A DNA stretch of 64,000 bases. It comes from Diaporthe sp. PMI_573. Taxonomy: Eukaryota > Ascomycota > Sordariomycetes > Diaporthales > Diaporthaceae. This document shows, piece after piece, positions 42,890 to 56,045 of this stretch; the stretch's first letter is position 1, and every line of letters starts with the position of its first letter. The notes under the pieces are model-generated. The model was not told the origin of the DNA. It did not search any database and was given only the letters and a program-made list of their open reading frames with translations. A program made the translations under genes and the position numbers. The DNA is taken from contig JAJTUP010000067.1 of NCBI GenBank assembly GCA_021399435.1, positions 1 to 64,000 of the forward strand, in the 5' to 3' direction.

Positions 42890-45800
42890 ACCAGTCTGGT
42901 CTTAGGTCCTCTTCTGGCTTTACTTTAGCCCTCTCCCTTTCCAGTACTTTATAATGGTTTTGTCTACTAATATTTTATCTTTCGGTACCCATAAGTTATA
43001 TTTACTAGGCTATCCTTTCTACTTTACTAAGTAGTATATAGTGTTCTTAATCTTCTAGTAGTCTTGGATCTCTTCCAGCTCCTATTTGGCCTGTTTGTCC
43101 TCTAAGTCTGGTAGGTCTAGGACGCCTTTTATTAGGTCCTTTAGGTTTCTCGCTACCCAGGGCTCCAGCTAGCTTACATAGTACACATAGTATATTTGGG
43201 AGTACTTCTCTGGTAGGGTTAGACTGTAGGCCTACTTACTTACTTAAGACATAATCCTAAATAGGCTGACCCTTTGTAGAGCAAGCTTCCTGTTTTTTAG
43301 AAGTAGATATTTAGTTGTTAGCAATACCTATTAGCTGATCTTAAATTGCATAGGCTAGTATTAATTATTATAATTTTGGGCTTATATCTTAACTGCTTGT
43401 TTCTAGTTCTCCTTATAATCTATTTAAATTTGCTAAAGTTTTTTAATACGTTTCTTGACTGCTAGTATCTCCTTCTATAGAACACTGTCCTTAGTGGGCT
43501 ATTTATTGTATAGAATAGTAAAAGATAGTTTGTAGCTAAAGAGAGCTTTAAATAGGCTTATTTTAATCGTAGTGCTTTATGCTAAATTATAAGCAAAGAA
43601 TGTAGTATGTAATAAGTTTGGCTAGTTCCAGGTGTTTTCTACTATAAATACCCTTAGGTATTGTTCTAGAGTTTAGTTTATTCTTTTCATTTATCCATTG
43701 CCCTGCGGGTGGTAAGTAGTAGTGTATCGAGTTTTAATTCTACTTAGCTAGTAAAGTATCTTCTAGAACTTGCTGGTAAAGGTCGTGCCTCTATTAGTTA
43801 TAATTCCTTTAGGTAGTCCCTATTTATATTTAATCTCCTTATAAAAGATCTCGGCTAGTTTAGTAGCATTTATTATCATGCTTACTATAGTAAAGAAACT
43901 TATCTTAGTATAATAATTTACAATAACTAGGATTACATCCACTTTCTAGCTATCTCTAATAGTAGTTAGGAGTCTAGTAATAAAGTCTATATTAAGTTTT
44001 TATATAGAGCCTAATGGAATTAGTAATAAAGCAAGCTCTTTATATAGGTAATAACATAGTGTAAATATGTATTAGTATATTATATAAGAGCACACGTAGT
44101 TTATAACAGAGGCCTTTAAGCCTAGCTAGTAAAAATATCTTTTAACTAAAATTCGTATCTATGTTTACCCCTAGTGTCTACTTAGCGGCTTATTATAGTA
44201 GGTTTGTAGGATTTTCTATTATAAGGCTTCTTGTTCTAGTATATATATATGTCCCTTCTAGTATAGTAGCCTGTCTTGAAACTTATAACTAGAACTATTT
44301 AAAATAGTATTATTTAAAGATTTAATCCTCTTAATGATGGCCTAGATTGTAGGGTCTTCCCCCTAGGCTTTGTAAATTAAGTCTAATAGCGGAGAGTAGG
44401 GCCCTTAGTATATTGTGCCTATATTGCTAATATATACCTGGACCTAGACTCTTATCATAAACTGCCCCTATAAGGGAGCTGTAGACTTAAGCCAACACTC
44501 TATTAGGAAGGAATCAAGTTTTAAGACCTTTTATACTTTAATACTTCTAACTGTAGCCTTAAACTAGGCCTGCTGTTGGTCTTCTAGATAGAATTGTATG
44601 TCCTTCCTAATAGTCGTAACTATCTTTGATTCTAGAGTTGGGATCTAACTTAAATTTAGAGGCTTTTCTTCTAATATATAGTCAGGCCTTCTTAATAGGC
44701 CATCTACTAGGTTTATCTTCCTAGAGTAGTATTTAATAGTAAAATTAAATCTGGCTAAATATATTAGCTATTAAACCTGTTTCTATATTAGTTCTTTTTA
44801 CTTTATAAAGCTATGGAGATTATTGTGATTAGAAAGAACTATAACTGGTTCTTATACCCCTTTAAGGTACTATTACTAATACCTAAAACTTTTAACAATG
44901 GTACTTAATTCCTTGTTATAGGTTATTTAATTAAGCTTAGCTTCTAAAAACTTCTTTAACTAAAAAGTAATTAGATGCTATTAAGATTTACTCTTATAGT
45001 AATGTTATTGTAAGATTACTAATATAGTAGCTCTGTCTAATGCATTATACTCGATTTGAGTAGGAAGCATAGGGTTATAGTGTTAGAAAAGAGGCGCTTA
45101 TTGGAACCTTGTCTTAAGCTCCTTAAATGCCTTTTGTATCTTAGCGTTTTCTAGGGTAAAGAAATCCATCCCCCCTGGCTTTCGGCCACATTTTATACCC
45201 TTTAGTTACTTATTAAGCAGTTATATAATCTTTAAGTAATCCTTAATAAACTTTTAGTAGAAGTTATAGAAACCTAAGAATACTTAAATATCGTGGTAGG
45301 TGGTTAGTATTAGCTATTCTTAGATAGTCCTGATCCTATCGGGATCTATTTAGACTCCCTTCCTTCTAACTAAAAATTCTAAAAACTTAATCTCTTCTTA
45401 AAAAAAGTAGTACTTCTTAATATTACTATACAACTCTACTGTTATAAGATAATCTATAATTGTCTGTATATACTTCTTGTACTCTTTCTCGCTTCTTAAG
45501 AAAATCAAGATATTGTCTAAATAAATAATTATATAAACATTAATATAATCTCCTAAAACCTTAGTAATAAAAGATTAAAACATAGCTAATATATTAGTTA
45601 ATCTAAATAGTACTACTCTAAATTTATAATGTTTATATTAAGTATAAAAAGTAGTCTTCTATTCATCACCCTTTTAGATATAAATCTAATAGTATACGTT
45701 TGTCAAATTAATCTTAGAGAAAAACTATATGCCTGATAGTTGATCTAGAATCTCTAAAACCAGTAGTAAGGGGTACTAATTTTTTATTATTATTTTATTT

Positions 45801-46900
45801 AGAGCCCTATAGTCGATATAAAGTTAAAGGGTTCCGTCTTTTTTTAGTATAAATAAAACTAGCGCACTAGCGGGACTTTTGCTGTAGGTAATTTGCCCTA
45901 ACTTTAAACTCTTTTTAAGCTATTTTCTTAAGACCTTAAGTTCCGTTGATAAGAGTGGGCATAGGGGTAGAAAAGAGGGTAAAGTCCTTTTTTCTAGCTT
46001 TATTATATGATCTACTTTTCTCCTTGGTGGTAATTCCTTAGCCTGGTCCTTGATGAAAAACTCTTCTAATCCCTTTAGTCGCGGGTATATTTAAAATGAA
46101 TCTAGGGGTGACTTCTCTTCTTTATCTATCCCTTGGGGCTCTTACTAACTTCTCTCTTCCTATTCTGCTGGACTAGAAGGTTTAGTAGTAGGAAGAACTA
46201 TATAATAATAGGAGACCTTCCCCCGATTCCTCATAAAAGACTTTATAGTCTGTTCCTCTATATAAATCTCGTCTTGTTAAAGCTACTAATCCTTTAGACG
46301 GCTTTTAAGCCCTATTTGAAAATGTTCTAAACCTAGGGTACCTAATAGTAAAACAGACTCTAAGCGTTTCCTTTTAATTACGATATAATCTCACGTCTCT
46401 TTCCTCTAATTTCCAAAATAGTCCTTAAGTAATAAAGGTATTTAATAGATACCATGAGTGGAAACCATAGTTTCTTAAATTCCTACTATAGATACTAATG
46501 TTTTTATAAATAATTTAAGGCTAAACTTCTTAATAAAAGAAATACTAATTAAGTTTACTTATATCTATGTGTCTAGATTAACCTTAACACGTCTTTAACC
46601 ATGCTTTATGGTTACTTTGCCTGAGATCGTAAATGTCTCTCGGACTTCAACTATCTCTTTTTCTACTTCCAGGTATAGTTACTAGTCCTTCTCTTTAACC
46701 TTAGATACTATTCTCGTAGGTAGTTAAAAGGTACTTTAATTCCCTCTTCCTTGGTTCTAACCTCGATAGCCCCTAGACTAATAGTTGCCGCGGCCTTATA
46801 CTTAATTTACTGATACTATAGTTTCCGCTAGTACTGAATAGTTTAGAGCATAGTAGTAGATGCTTCTATACCTATAGTATATAGTTGTCTTGCTTATTTT
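42890..46900 (-). pseudogene. G3 pol with chromodomain-like C-terminus
   Basis: Minus strand. The RT region is at about 45200-46000 with the active site Y-L-D-N (45512-45523, complement; second Asp to Asn). RNase H is near 44700-45100. The integrase has HPQGNGQMK near 43690. Near 42940-43070 a chromodomain-like YYLVKWKGQPSKYNLWVPKD segment follows, as in chromoviruses that target heterochromatin marks. TAA/TAG codons are dense, so it is inactive. Confidence 0.85.
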
Positions 46901-47920
46901 ATCTGAAGAATTTAGCTTTAGGGTTGCTTTGGAGGTACTTTCCTAAGTATTCTAATTTGGCGGGGTGTAAGAACCCCTGCCTTGAAATCCTTAGCCTCTG
47001 TCTTAGCCTCGTAGCTAGGGGTTATTTAGAGTTCTTCCCCTTAAATTCGTGATGCTTCCTGAGAAGTTTCCTCCTCTAACGCTTCCTAAGAAGTTTCCTC
47101 CTCGTCCTCTCTTATTGAAGGTTCTGCCGGTTTTCCCTTGTTTCGGGCCTACCTCCTTATGTTTTCTCTTTCTAACCCTCTCTAGGGTATTAACCTAAAT
47201 TACTTAGGCAACTCTAACTATCTTATCTCTAGTCTCTAGTATACTTAAGGTATATTTTGTTTAAATCTTTAGTAATATCTATCCTAATAACCTTGAGAGA
47301 AAGAATTCGGCCCTTAAATTGTCACTTCTTATTTCTTGTTCTAATTCTAATGTTTTAAGGTACTGGTAAAAGGTCTATAGATCTTGGTTTTCTTGTTGGT
47401 AAGTGGTATTGATTGAGTTTTAAATAATGCTTAATATGCTTTGGGGATCCTTCTTAAAATTAGAGCTAAAAGTCTTAAACTCGTCTTACTTGTAATAATT
47501 AAATATAGACTCGTCTCCTCTTCTTAAGGATTTTATATAAGTATCCTAGTAGTTTCAATACTCCTTCTTAACGTAGTCTAATGCATGTATTACTTTTGTC
47601 TTGTCGTTATAGAGGGTTTGTAGTTATGAGATATAGGCCCTTTTTATATCTATTATCTAGCTGTTGTATTGCTAAAGGGTGTAGGCTATAGGTAGTAAAG
47701 TAATATTAGCTAGCTTTAGGTCTTTTGACTTAACTTTAATGGTTGTTTGAGCTGCTTCTAGAGTATTAATTCTTTGCTAAAGTAGTTGATTATGTTCTCA
47801 TTCTTATGCTAGGACATTATTGAGCTAAAGTGTTCCTAAGCTGCCCTCGGTATTGTCGTAACTTCTTTAGAATCTTCCCCTTCTTTTACCGGTTTTTGGT
47901 GGTATTGTAGGTAGTATAGT
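46900..47920 (-). pseudogene. G3 gag with Arg-Gly-rich tail
   Basis: Minus strand. The C-terminal part (about 46950-47150) reads KRGRGGNF..., SVRGGNFSG..., GQGFQGRGSY when TAG is taken as Gln. This is an Arg-Gly-Gly-rich nucleic-acid-binding tail; I find no CCHC zinc knuckle. The upstream region looks like a helical capsid. The first codons lie close to the LTR, but no intact ATG can be assigned. Confidence 0.6.
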
Positions 47921-47935
47921 AAGAAGAATTAGAAT

Positions 47936-48129
47936 TGTAATGGGCTCTATACTAGGTACGATGGTCTGGTGAACTGGAAAGGCTAGTACATATATTAGGT
48001 ATAGGTATGGTATAAGACTGATTCTTGCCCCCCTTAAGTTTGAGACGTGGGGGCTTCGGGTCCCTTTTTAAAAGAGCCTTCGCTGGGGCTATACCGGGGC
48101 TTCCCCGTGGCTTCCGCCCGGCTGTTACA
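47936..48129 (-). repeat. G3 5' LTR
   Basis: 194 bp, TGTAATGGGCTC...GCCCGGCTGTTACA. The sequence just inside it (47921-47935, AAGAAGAATTAGAAT on +) is the putative primer-binding site. Confidence 0.92.
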
Positions 48130-48134
48130 CTTTT

Positions 48135-51090
48135 TAGATTTATCTAATTTTTATTACTTTTTATTCTACTAATTCTACTACTATATTATTAGGTAAGGCT
48201 TTGTAGTAAGCCTAAGGTTTATATCTATAGACTATAAAAAAAGGTAACTATTAAGTTATACTAGTTGTTATACTATTATAGGTAAACTATATTAATAGTA
48301 GTAGTTTAATCTAGTTATTTTACAACTAGTTAATGTAATGTTAAAGATATTGTTTTATAATTTGGTTAATTTGTTTTATTTATCTATCTATCTATAGGTA
48401 TATTATTATTAAGAGCTTATATTTGGCTTTAAGCTATTTTATTAATAACTTTTAGAAGTTTAATATAAAGAGCTTATCTCTATCTAATATAATCTTGTAT
48501 AGTATTTTGTAATTACTTATAATAATTTGTAGGAACGTATATATAAGTTTTTCTGCTATATTAGCTTCTTTATATAGTATAAAGTATATATACTTACTTA
48601 GTTTACAAACTACTATTAAAATATTATTAAAAAGTACTTTAGTTAAGGGTTTTTATAAGAGAGGTAGCTTGATAATAAAGTCTAGACTAATAGATAACTA
48701 TATAGTTGTAGGTACTAGTAGGGGCTTTAATAGTCTATATAGTTTATATCTAGAAGCTTTATTTTTATTATAAGAGTTATATTACTTAATGATTTCTTTT
48801 ATTTTTTACCTAAAGTTTGGAATTTAGTAAGTTTATTAGATTCTTTTAACTATTGCTAACATGCCTTGATATCTATATACTAGGGCTTTGTATATTTTCT
48901 TAATTAGGTTGTTTTGTTTCTTAAGATCTATAGGTATCTTTTTAGGTATAGTGTTAATTTTAAGCATAGTGTTAAGTTTTTAGTTAAGTAAGAGGCTTTT
49001 ATCTTCTTGAGTTTTAAAGATCGTTTATTTAGTAGAAGATTCTTTGCTTTAGTGGTTGGATTGCCTGCTAAGAGTATTTACTTAGGTATTTTTAATTCTA
49101 TCTATATATATAACTTTAATGTTAAACTATAAGAGAAACTCTATATATTTAACCTGCCCCTTGTTAAGTTATTTAGTTATAGTAAATATTATTAGGTTCT
49201 TATAATCTGTGTAGAGCTTGATTTATTTCTTGGCTTTAATAAAATACTGTTACTATTCCTAAAATATGTATACTATTGCTATAAACTCTTTATTAGGTGT
49301 AGTGTAGCGTGTTTCCGGTTTGTTGAATTTTCTGCTAAAGTTTGCGATAATATATACTCGTTCTTGCTTATCTCTCTAAGTAAGTTCTCTACCTACTATA
49401 TTGTCTAAGGCATCTATATATATCTCGAATTTTTTAGTAAAATCTGCTTCTTTAAGTACTAGGTCCTTAATAACCTTATCTTTAATTTTATTAAATACTT
49501 ACTAAGTTTTCTTTATTTATTTAAATATTTATTTCTTTTTAGTAAGATCTATAAGAGGCTTGTAAATACTACTATAGTTTTTGATAAACTATTAGTAGAA
49601 ATTAGCATAGCCTAAAAATACCCTAGTATTCCTAACATTATTTAGTACTAGCTATTCCTTAATTATTTTAACTTTATTTTTTTATATCTTAATATATTTT
49701 GGTTTGATGGTGTATCTAAGGTAGTCGACTCTTTATATATAGAAGTAGCTTTTTTTTAGTTCTACTAGAAGGTTTACGTTTTAGAGTTTCTAGAGTATTT
49801 ATTTAATATATTTCTTATATTTTTTAAGGGTTGTTAAGAAGATAAGGATATTATTAAGATATATAATAACAAAAATATCGAGATACTCATATAGGACTTA
49901 GTTAATTATTTCCTAAAATAACATTAATATATTAATTAGTCTAAAGGGCATAACTATGTATTTATAGTATCTATAGTATATTTAAAATACGGTTTTTTAT
50001 TCTTCTTCTTCCTTTATCTAGATTAGGTTATAGGCTTCTTTAAGGTCTAGAGCTATAAATTATTTTACTCTTTTAAGTTAGTCTTGTAATTCTTTAATAA
50101 GTAGTAGTAGGTACTAGTTCTTAATAGTAATATTATTTAATTATTAGTAGTCTATATAAAGTTATAGCTTACTGTTTTTTTTAGGTACAAATAAGATAAG
50201 GTATCCTGCTAGTAATCTTAAAGGTTATATATATCTTTTCTAAAGGTTTTTGTCTAGATATTTTTTAAGTACCTTAAGTTTTTCTTTATTAAGTCTGTAG
50301 ATTTTTAAGAAGCTAGGTATCTTTTTTTCTTATAGGGGTATCTTATAATCCCATTAATTGTGTTTAGGGATTCCCGTATTAAGTTTTTCTTAAAATACTT
50401 TTCTGAATTTATAGTATTTATGTAGTACTCTTTTAAGTCTTACTAGGGCCCTCTCTTCTTTATACTATAGGTAGAGGAGGTATTGTTGTATTTCTTGTTA
50501 GTATATAGTTAAATAGTTAGTCTGTAATAGATTACGACTTTCCTATAGTTCTAATTAACTTCTACCTTTTTTTAAGGTCCGAGATTAGTCTAATCCTTTT
50601 CTATTTTTCTAAAGCCGAGTCTTTTTTTAACTACTTCTAGAGATATTTATAGGTTTATTTAAACATATCTCCTTACTATTTTTAGTGACTAAACTCTGTC
50701 CCTCGCTATTAATTATAACCTTTCCTTAGGGAACAGCATTATTTTAGTAGATCTAGCTAGTAGTCTAATTAATTTAAGGATTTATAGCTCTTAGCCACGG
50801 AAGTTCTAAGATTAGTTTATGATATATTATATCTATGATGTCTAAAGTTATAGAAGTTACATGTCTTTAGATTAAGACTAGTAGATAATTAGTTTCTATA
50901 TTAATTACTTTATTCCTATATCTTATTTCTATATCTTCTACAATATTAAGTCTATAGGGGTCTTTTTTTTAATACTAAGAGATCTTGTCTCTATTGATAA
51001 TGTCTAGTAATATGAAGTTGCCCTAAGCACCACTATTTAACAGTATGCTATATGTCTTTCCATTAATTTCTACCTTTAGTAGAATGTATA
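48135..51090 (-). pseudogene. G4 pol (right portion)
   Basis: Co-linear with G2 pol on the minus strand: integrase C-terminus at 48150-48350, integrase core 48400-48760, RNase H 49150-49450, RT 49600-50250 with the YLNN active site, protease near 51030 (DSGA block degraded). More stops than G2. Its integrase end is interrupted by G3 and resumes at 40280 and below. Confidence 0.82.
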
Positions 51091-53148
51091 TATAATCGCT
51101 TGTTTGCGTTATATATAGGGACCTGTGGTTTTTAATTAGCTGTTATTCCTCTATAGGCAATCGTTATCTTTTCCCAATTCTTGCTAGTTTTTAGTCTAGG
51201 TTTTTATAGTGTACTGTTTCTTTATTTAGTTGTTATACTAGCTTATTAACTTGTATTTTCTATAAATAGGGCATCCTGGTAATCTATAGTCTTGAGGTTA
51301 CTATTTACCTTATAGGTATTCTAGTAGTAGCTAGGGGTTTAAGGTAAGAATAGTATAGGCTTTTACTTTGTTATATTTACTAGGTTTCTAGTAGTAAAGC
51401 TTATCTTCTTTATATACCCTGGTAATAAGTTCTTTACTAAAGTATTAGGGAAATAAGTTAAACTTAGCTTTTTTCCTAAAGTAAGTATAATAGAGGTTTT
51501 AGATATAGGAGGCCTAAGAGATTTCCTAATATTCTAGGTATTCTAGCTATAAGCATAGCTTGTCGCCTGTTTTGTATTATTTAGGTAGTTAGCTGAGTTC
51601 TCTAATTACTCGAGTTAACTGGATTTCTACGACAGCAATCCTAGTAGTGTTGGTATTTAGGGCAATGGAAATATTACGTTCTAGGTATTTTTTAGGGTTT
51701 TTATTAGGGCTTTTAGTAGAGTCTTTGTTTTGCTTTATCAGTTGGTTGGTCTATAGCAAACTACCTTTCTTTTAGGCATTCTTCTAGGAGTCTTCTACTC
51801 TAGCATACTTGGTACTTAAATAATTTAAGTTATTATCCTTTATTACTATTTCGTACAGTAGTCCTTATCTTTTTATTACTAACTATTGTTTCTATTAAAG
51901 TTTTGTAGGGAACTATCTAGAGGCTTCTTTCTCTAAAAGGTATAGTATACACTAATTATTAAAACAAAAGGTCTAATTAAAAGTTCTGTGCTGTTTATCA
52001 GCATCCACTACTTACTTAAAATTAAGTAGTAGGTTGTTTGGATCTTTGGGTTCCTGCTTATCAGGGTAGATTAGACATTCTACACAGAGATTAGGTTAAT
52101 ATATACAGTCTATCCTACCTTTCAAGTATAATAAGCATTTCTTGTCAAGCAAGCAGCTATATTATTTAGGTAGCTCTTCTTATTAAGTTATATTAATCTA
52201 CCTTTATCTTTTAGGGATAGGTTTCTATTACTTCTTAGGTTTATAACACTCTCTAGTAAAGTATCCTCTTTATCTATAGTTATAGCATTTCTAGTTACGA
52301 GGCTTTCATTAAGTTACATTAAGCTTTATAGGTCCTACATGGGTATTTGTTACAGTATTGTAATATTCTCGTTGGTATTAAGGTTGGTTATTACCATAAA
52401 AATTACCGCCGTACTAGTACTTCTTTTCTAAGTTTAGTTAAATTTAAGGTTTTTAATAGTTTCTAGGGTTTTTATAATTATATTCCTATTATTATTTAAA
52501 CAATTAATTATTAATATATACGGTTATGGCAATATATTTAGCAAAGTCATCGGGTTGGTCTAGTTTAAAAATCTTGTCTTTAACATCTTTCTTTAGTTCT
52601 TTATAGAACTAGCTTATAAGTATATCTTCTCTCCAACTAATATAGATAGTAAGTTGTTTAAAGTATGCTGCGTATTTAGAGGCTAACCCTCCTTGTTTGA
52701 GTTTTATAAGTTTATATTCTATAGACCTTTCCTTGTCTAGATCTCTAAAAGCGTTCTTGAGAGCTTGTTTAAAGTAGTTAAAGCTTTTAAAGATCTTTTT
52801 AGTATTATTGTTCTAATTATATTCTTTATTCTCTAAGTAGTCTCTAAGGGTTGGTTTAAACTATGTAAGTATATTACCTTTAAGCCAGTATCTAGTAAAG
52901 ATAATTTTATTGTAATAGGTATTAAACTAGAGGGAATAGTGTTTGAAGTAGGCTCAGTACTAGGTAAGAAATCCCTGAAGGGTTTCCTTCTCTCCTTTAT
53001 AGGGGCCGGGCTTGTCTATCTTGTAGGCCCTGGCCTGCTAGGCTATATAGAGGAGATTGACTTCCTACTAGAGAGCTATAATTTAGGCTGCCGTATTTTA
53101 GGCGTTGTTATTGTTAATGTTGGAGGAGGCTGGAGTCTAAGGTACCAT
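51080..53148 (-). pseudogene. G4 gag
   Basis: It starts at ATG 53148 (MVP-stop-TPA). The zinc knuckle region is near 52240-52300. Relative to G2 the first 70 codons contain an insertion or substitution (SLGCRI-like region around 53090 on +). Many stops. The + strand opening at 52939-53172 is the usual shadow of this region. Confidence 0.78.
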
Positions 53149-53208
53149 TGTGTCTTAATATTGCGCAGTTAGTAACTATATAGCCGTACTAAACAAGAGT
53201 CGTTAAAA

Positions 53209-53688
53209 TGTTATGATTATACTAAACCTTTGTAGGGTTTAGTAGATAACCTGTAGGGTTTATATTAGCAGTACGATGTAGGGGTAGTACTTGACTGTTT
53301 AGTGTAAGGCACGATGGTTTTGTAAGTATGATTACTAGCTGTGAGGCTATCTAGTTGTTAGATTGAATATTTAGATTGACGACTGAAGAGTCTGTTCTTA
53401 TGAAAGCTATCTATAGTAGTAACGACTATGTCCTTATATGTTCTGACTTCTTTATTGTCCTGGGTGTGGGACTGTTTGGACTGTTCTTGATATTTGCGGT
53501 CTAGCCTGTAGTTGCCTGGACTGCTGACGGTTCTGTTGGTCTACCCTTGGGGCCGGGTTTCCTAACCCTAACCCTGGTTCTGGTACATCCTGTGATTCTG
53601 CTGACTAGTGTTACTCGGGCTGATGTTGTGGCATTGTTGGGGTCGCCTAGACGGGTTTCTTCTAGTGCCAACGTGCTGGTTTATAATA
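53209..53688 (-). repeat. G4 5' LTR with a divergent core
   Basis: The outer parts match the G2 LTR (start TGTTATGATTATACT, the ATTGACGACTGAAGAGTC block at 53375-53392, the end GGTTTATAATA). Between about 53452 and 53560, however, the G2-type GGCTCGCTGGCTCGC segment is replaced by unrelated TGGACTGTTC-rich sequence. It keeps a CCTAACCCTAACCC motif. Confidence 0.85.
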
Positions 53689-53759
53689 ATAGTAACAATA
53701 ATAAGGGTTATATAAGGATGTATACTAATAAAGCAAGCTTGATAAATAAAAGAAACAGC

Positions 53760-54280
53760 TAAAATATAGTATAGGCTTTTTACAAAAAGACTGTCTTCTT
53801 GGTTAAGGCGATTTCTAGGTAGAAATCAATATAAGTTTAAGATTTTCAAGTTTATATAAAGTGTTAGCAAATTTATATACTAGATTACAGCAGTTTTTAT
53901 TAAAATAAAGGCCTTAAGGCTCCTTAATTATATTATAAGTAAGTCTAAAATAGTTGTATAACTTTAAAAACCTACCCTAGTAATATATAATTCTGCCGAG
54001 AACTATCTTTTTGCGAAAATCTATAGCTTGCTCTATAAGCAAAGATTTATTATTAAAGAGACGCAATTTCTGTAAATATTTCTTAGCTTAAGATAAATCT
54101 TTAACCTAAATAAGATTAAGAGCCTACTGGATTATTTAATACATAATAGCCAAATTTGTCTTCTAATCTTGTTTTCACATCTTGTTTTTATTAGAAACAA
54201 TATTAAGAACCTAGATAGCGGCATCTTACTTGCCATCTAGTTAGAAAATCAGGAATTATATTAATACAAGACAACAAGAT
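53760..54280 (-). pseudogene. Degenerate minus-strand coding relic, possibly TPR-like
   Basis: Reading TAA/TAG through, 53870-54240 gives coherent sequence with KKYLQKLRLFNNKSLL, then LGRIIYYQGRFLKLYNYFRLTYNII and NLVYKFANTLYKLENLK. The 'GR.YY-GRF-KL--YF' and 'A-TLY-LENL' pattern resembles tetratricopeptide-type helices in fungal hypothetical proteins. No catalytic domain is visible. Tentative. Confidence 0.3.
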
Positions 54281-56045
54281 AAATACTATCTTTATATACT
54301 ATATATAGTACTTTCTGCTTAATATTCTGTAAAATATTTCTATAATATAATTAGAAATTAGGCTAATTTAAGTAAAGTAAGCATAATATTAGCTTTAATA
54401 TTAAAGCCCGATCTTTTAAAGCAGTCTTTATAAGATAATATAGTATAGTAAAGATATAGCAGTATTATTAATATATTTATATTACTATATTCTTTATTAA
54501 CAAAATTAGTTGTTTTTAAGCTAAAAGCTAAATATAAACCTAGAAAGTTAAGTAGTCTATATTTAGACCATCTATTAATTTAGGCCACCCCTATATTTAT
54601 ATTATCTACTCTAATAATTCTATATAAATTAACCGGCATTATAGGCATAATTAGGGGTAGTATAGAATATATAACCTAAAACAAGGCACTTTAGCTAGTC
54701 AAGTATACCGTGCTAGGTATAAAGGGCTGCCTTAAATTAATAAGGGCAAGAGATAGCGGCTATAATCTAATATATATTACTATAAGGCTCCTTATAATTA
54801 TATATCCTTAAAGAAGCCAGTCTGCTTATACTTATACTTAATGTATATATAGGTCTTAGCGTCTTTATTGTTGGCTCACAATTAATTGGCCTCCTAATTA
54901 ACCTAGATACAGTTTGGCCGAAAGACATTATATTACATAAAAGACTGCCTATTAGCGTCTTTATTCGCGTCTCCCTCTATATACTAGCAGGTAAAGTAGG
55001 CTGTATTAAATTATATATAATAGTGTTTAGTATTTAGACTATTCTAGCTTTATATAAGTAGGCCAAAGGCCCCCTATATATATTTGTCTTATATAAATAA
55101 AGATATTCCTTATTAATAATATATTTAGTCTAGAATATTCTAATATCTCCCTTTAATCTAGTCTTTAGAGATATACTTAAAGAAGAGCTTTCTTAATTAT
55201 ACCCTTATAAAAATAAGCAAATTAATATATATTGGAAGCTAGAGTAATAAGTTAAAACTTTAATATTAATTTCTTAAAGTACAACTAGTTATAGTATATT
55301 ATAACTTAAACTTATCTTAATGCTTTAACCTTATATCTAGTTTAATATTTTCTGTATATCTAAAATATTGTATATAGATAAGATAGTTGTTATCTATCTG
55401 TTATATTAATATATTATAGCTATATTTCTAACAAGATACCTCTAGATTTATAGGCCTAAGGGTAGTAAGATTATATTTAAATCTAGCTAGACCTATATTA
55501 TAGTTATTAAATATAGAAAATAGCAGCTATACTGCCTTGCTAATCTATATAAAACGCTATTTTAAACTATTTTTAAATATATAATGGCCTAATATTACCT
55601 TATTACTCCTTAGATTAAATATATTATTAATTTATAATAACTCTTAGGCTAGCAACCCTAAGGCTGTCAATATAATTATTGGTTTATATATATTTTATAT
55701 ATTTACACACTATTTAAAACTTATATAAGTTAGAGAAACCTCTAAGCGTAAAAAATAATCTCAGCTCTATATATATATAGTAATTAATATTAGTAAGTAG
55801 AGCATATATAAGACTGTCAAGGTAGTTAGGTAGATTATTATATGTAATAAGTAATATTAGAGAAAGATTTAACAAAATAATTGCTGTTTTTAAATACAAG
55901 GACATCTATATCTATTTTAGGCCGATTAAGCATTCTGTATACAATAGCGTAGAAAATAATATTAGGCAACTTATATAGAGAATTTAGTAGATCTACGGGT
56001 AGATAGGAAGAAATGCAAAACAAGGTTATGTTATATATATAAAAA
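54281..56045. other. AT-rich degenerate region
   Basis: Very AT-rich. Two overlapping minus-strand openings (55714-55905 and 55838-56023) and a protein-like stretch near 54700-55100 hint at one or more decayed genes continuing the relic to the left, but I cannot identify them. The AT-rich block ends sharply at about 56045. Confidence 0.35.

Larger units (their letters stand above)
40281..48129 (-). mobile_element. G3: complete gypsy element with chromodomain-like end (7,849 bp)
   Basis: It has two 194-bp LTRs (TGTAATGGGCTC...), flanked by a perfect 5-bp duplication CTTTT (40276-40280, 48130-48134), inserted into G4. Gag-pol is on minus. A pol-less 3' region of about 2.4 kb carries tandem repeats and possible antisense frames. 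Its DNA is less mutated at the ends than inside pol. It belongs to a different gypsy lineage from G1/G2/G4. Confidence 0.93.
39972..53688 (-). mobile_element. G4: truncated gypsy element of the G1/G2 family, split by G3
   Basis: The left piece 39972-40280 and right piece 48130-53688 are contiguous when G3 is removed: the G2 sequence across the join is ATCCTTCTAGATTTG (31919-31933), matching CATCTTTT | CTTTTTAGATTT here. The 5' LTR is at 53209-53688. The 3' end, including antisense region and 3' LTR, is missing at 39971, where a solo LTR abuts. It is heavily RIP-mutated: RT site reads YLNN (49850-49861, complement). Confidence 0.88.
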
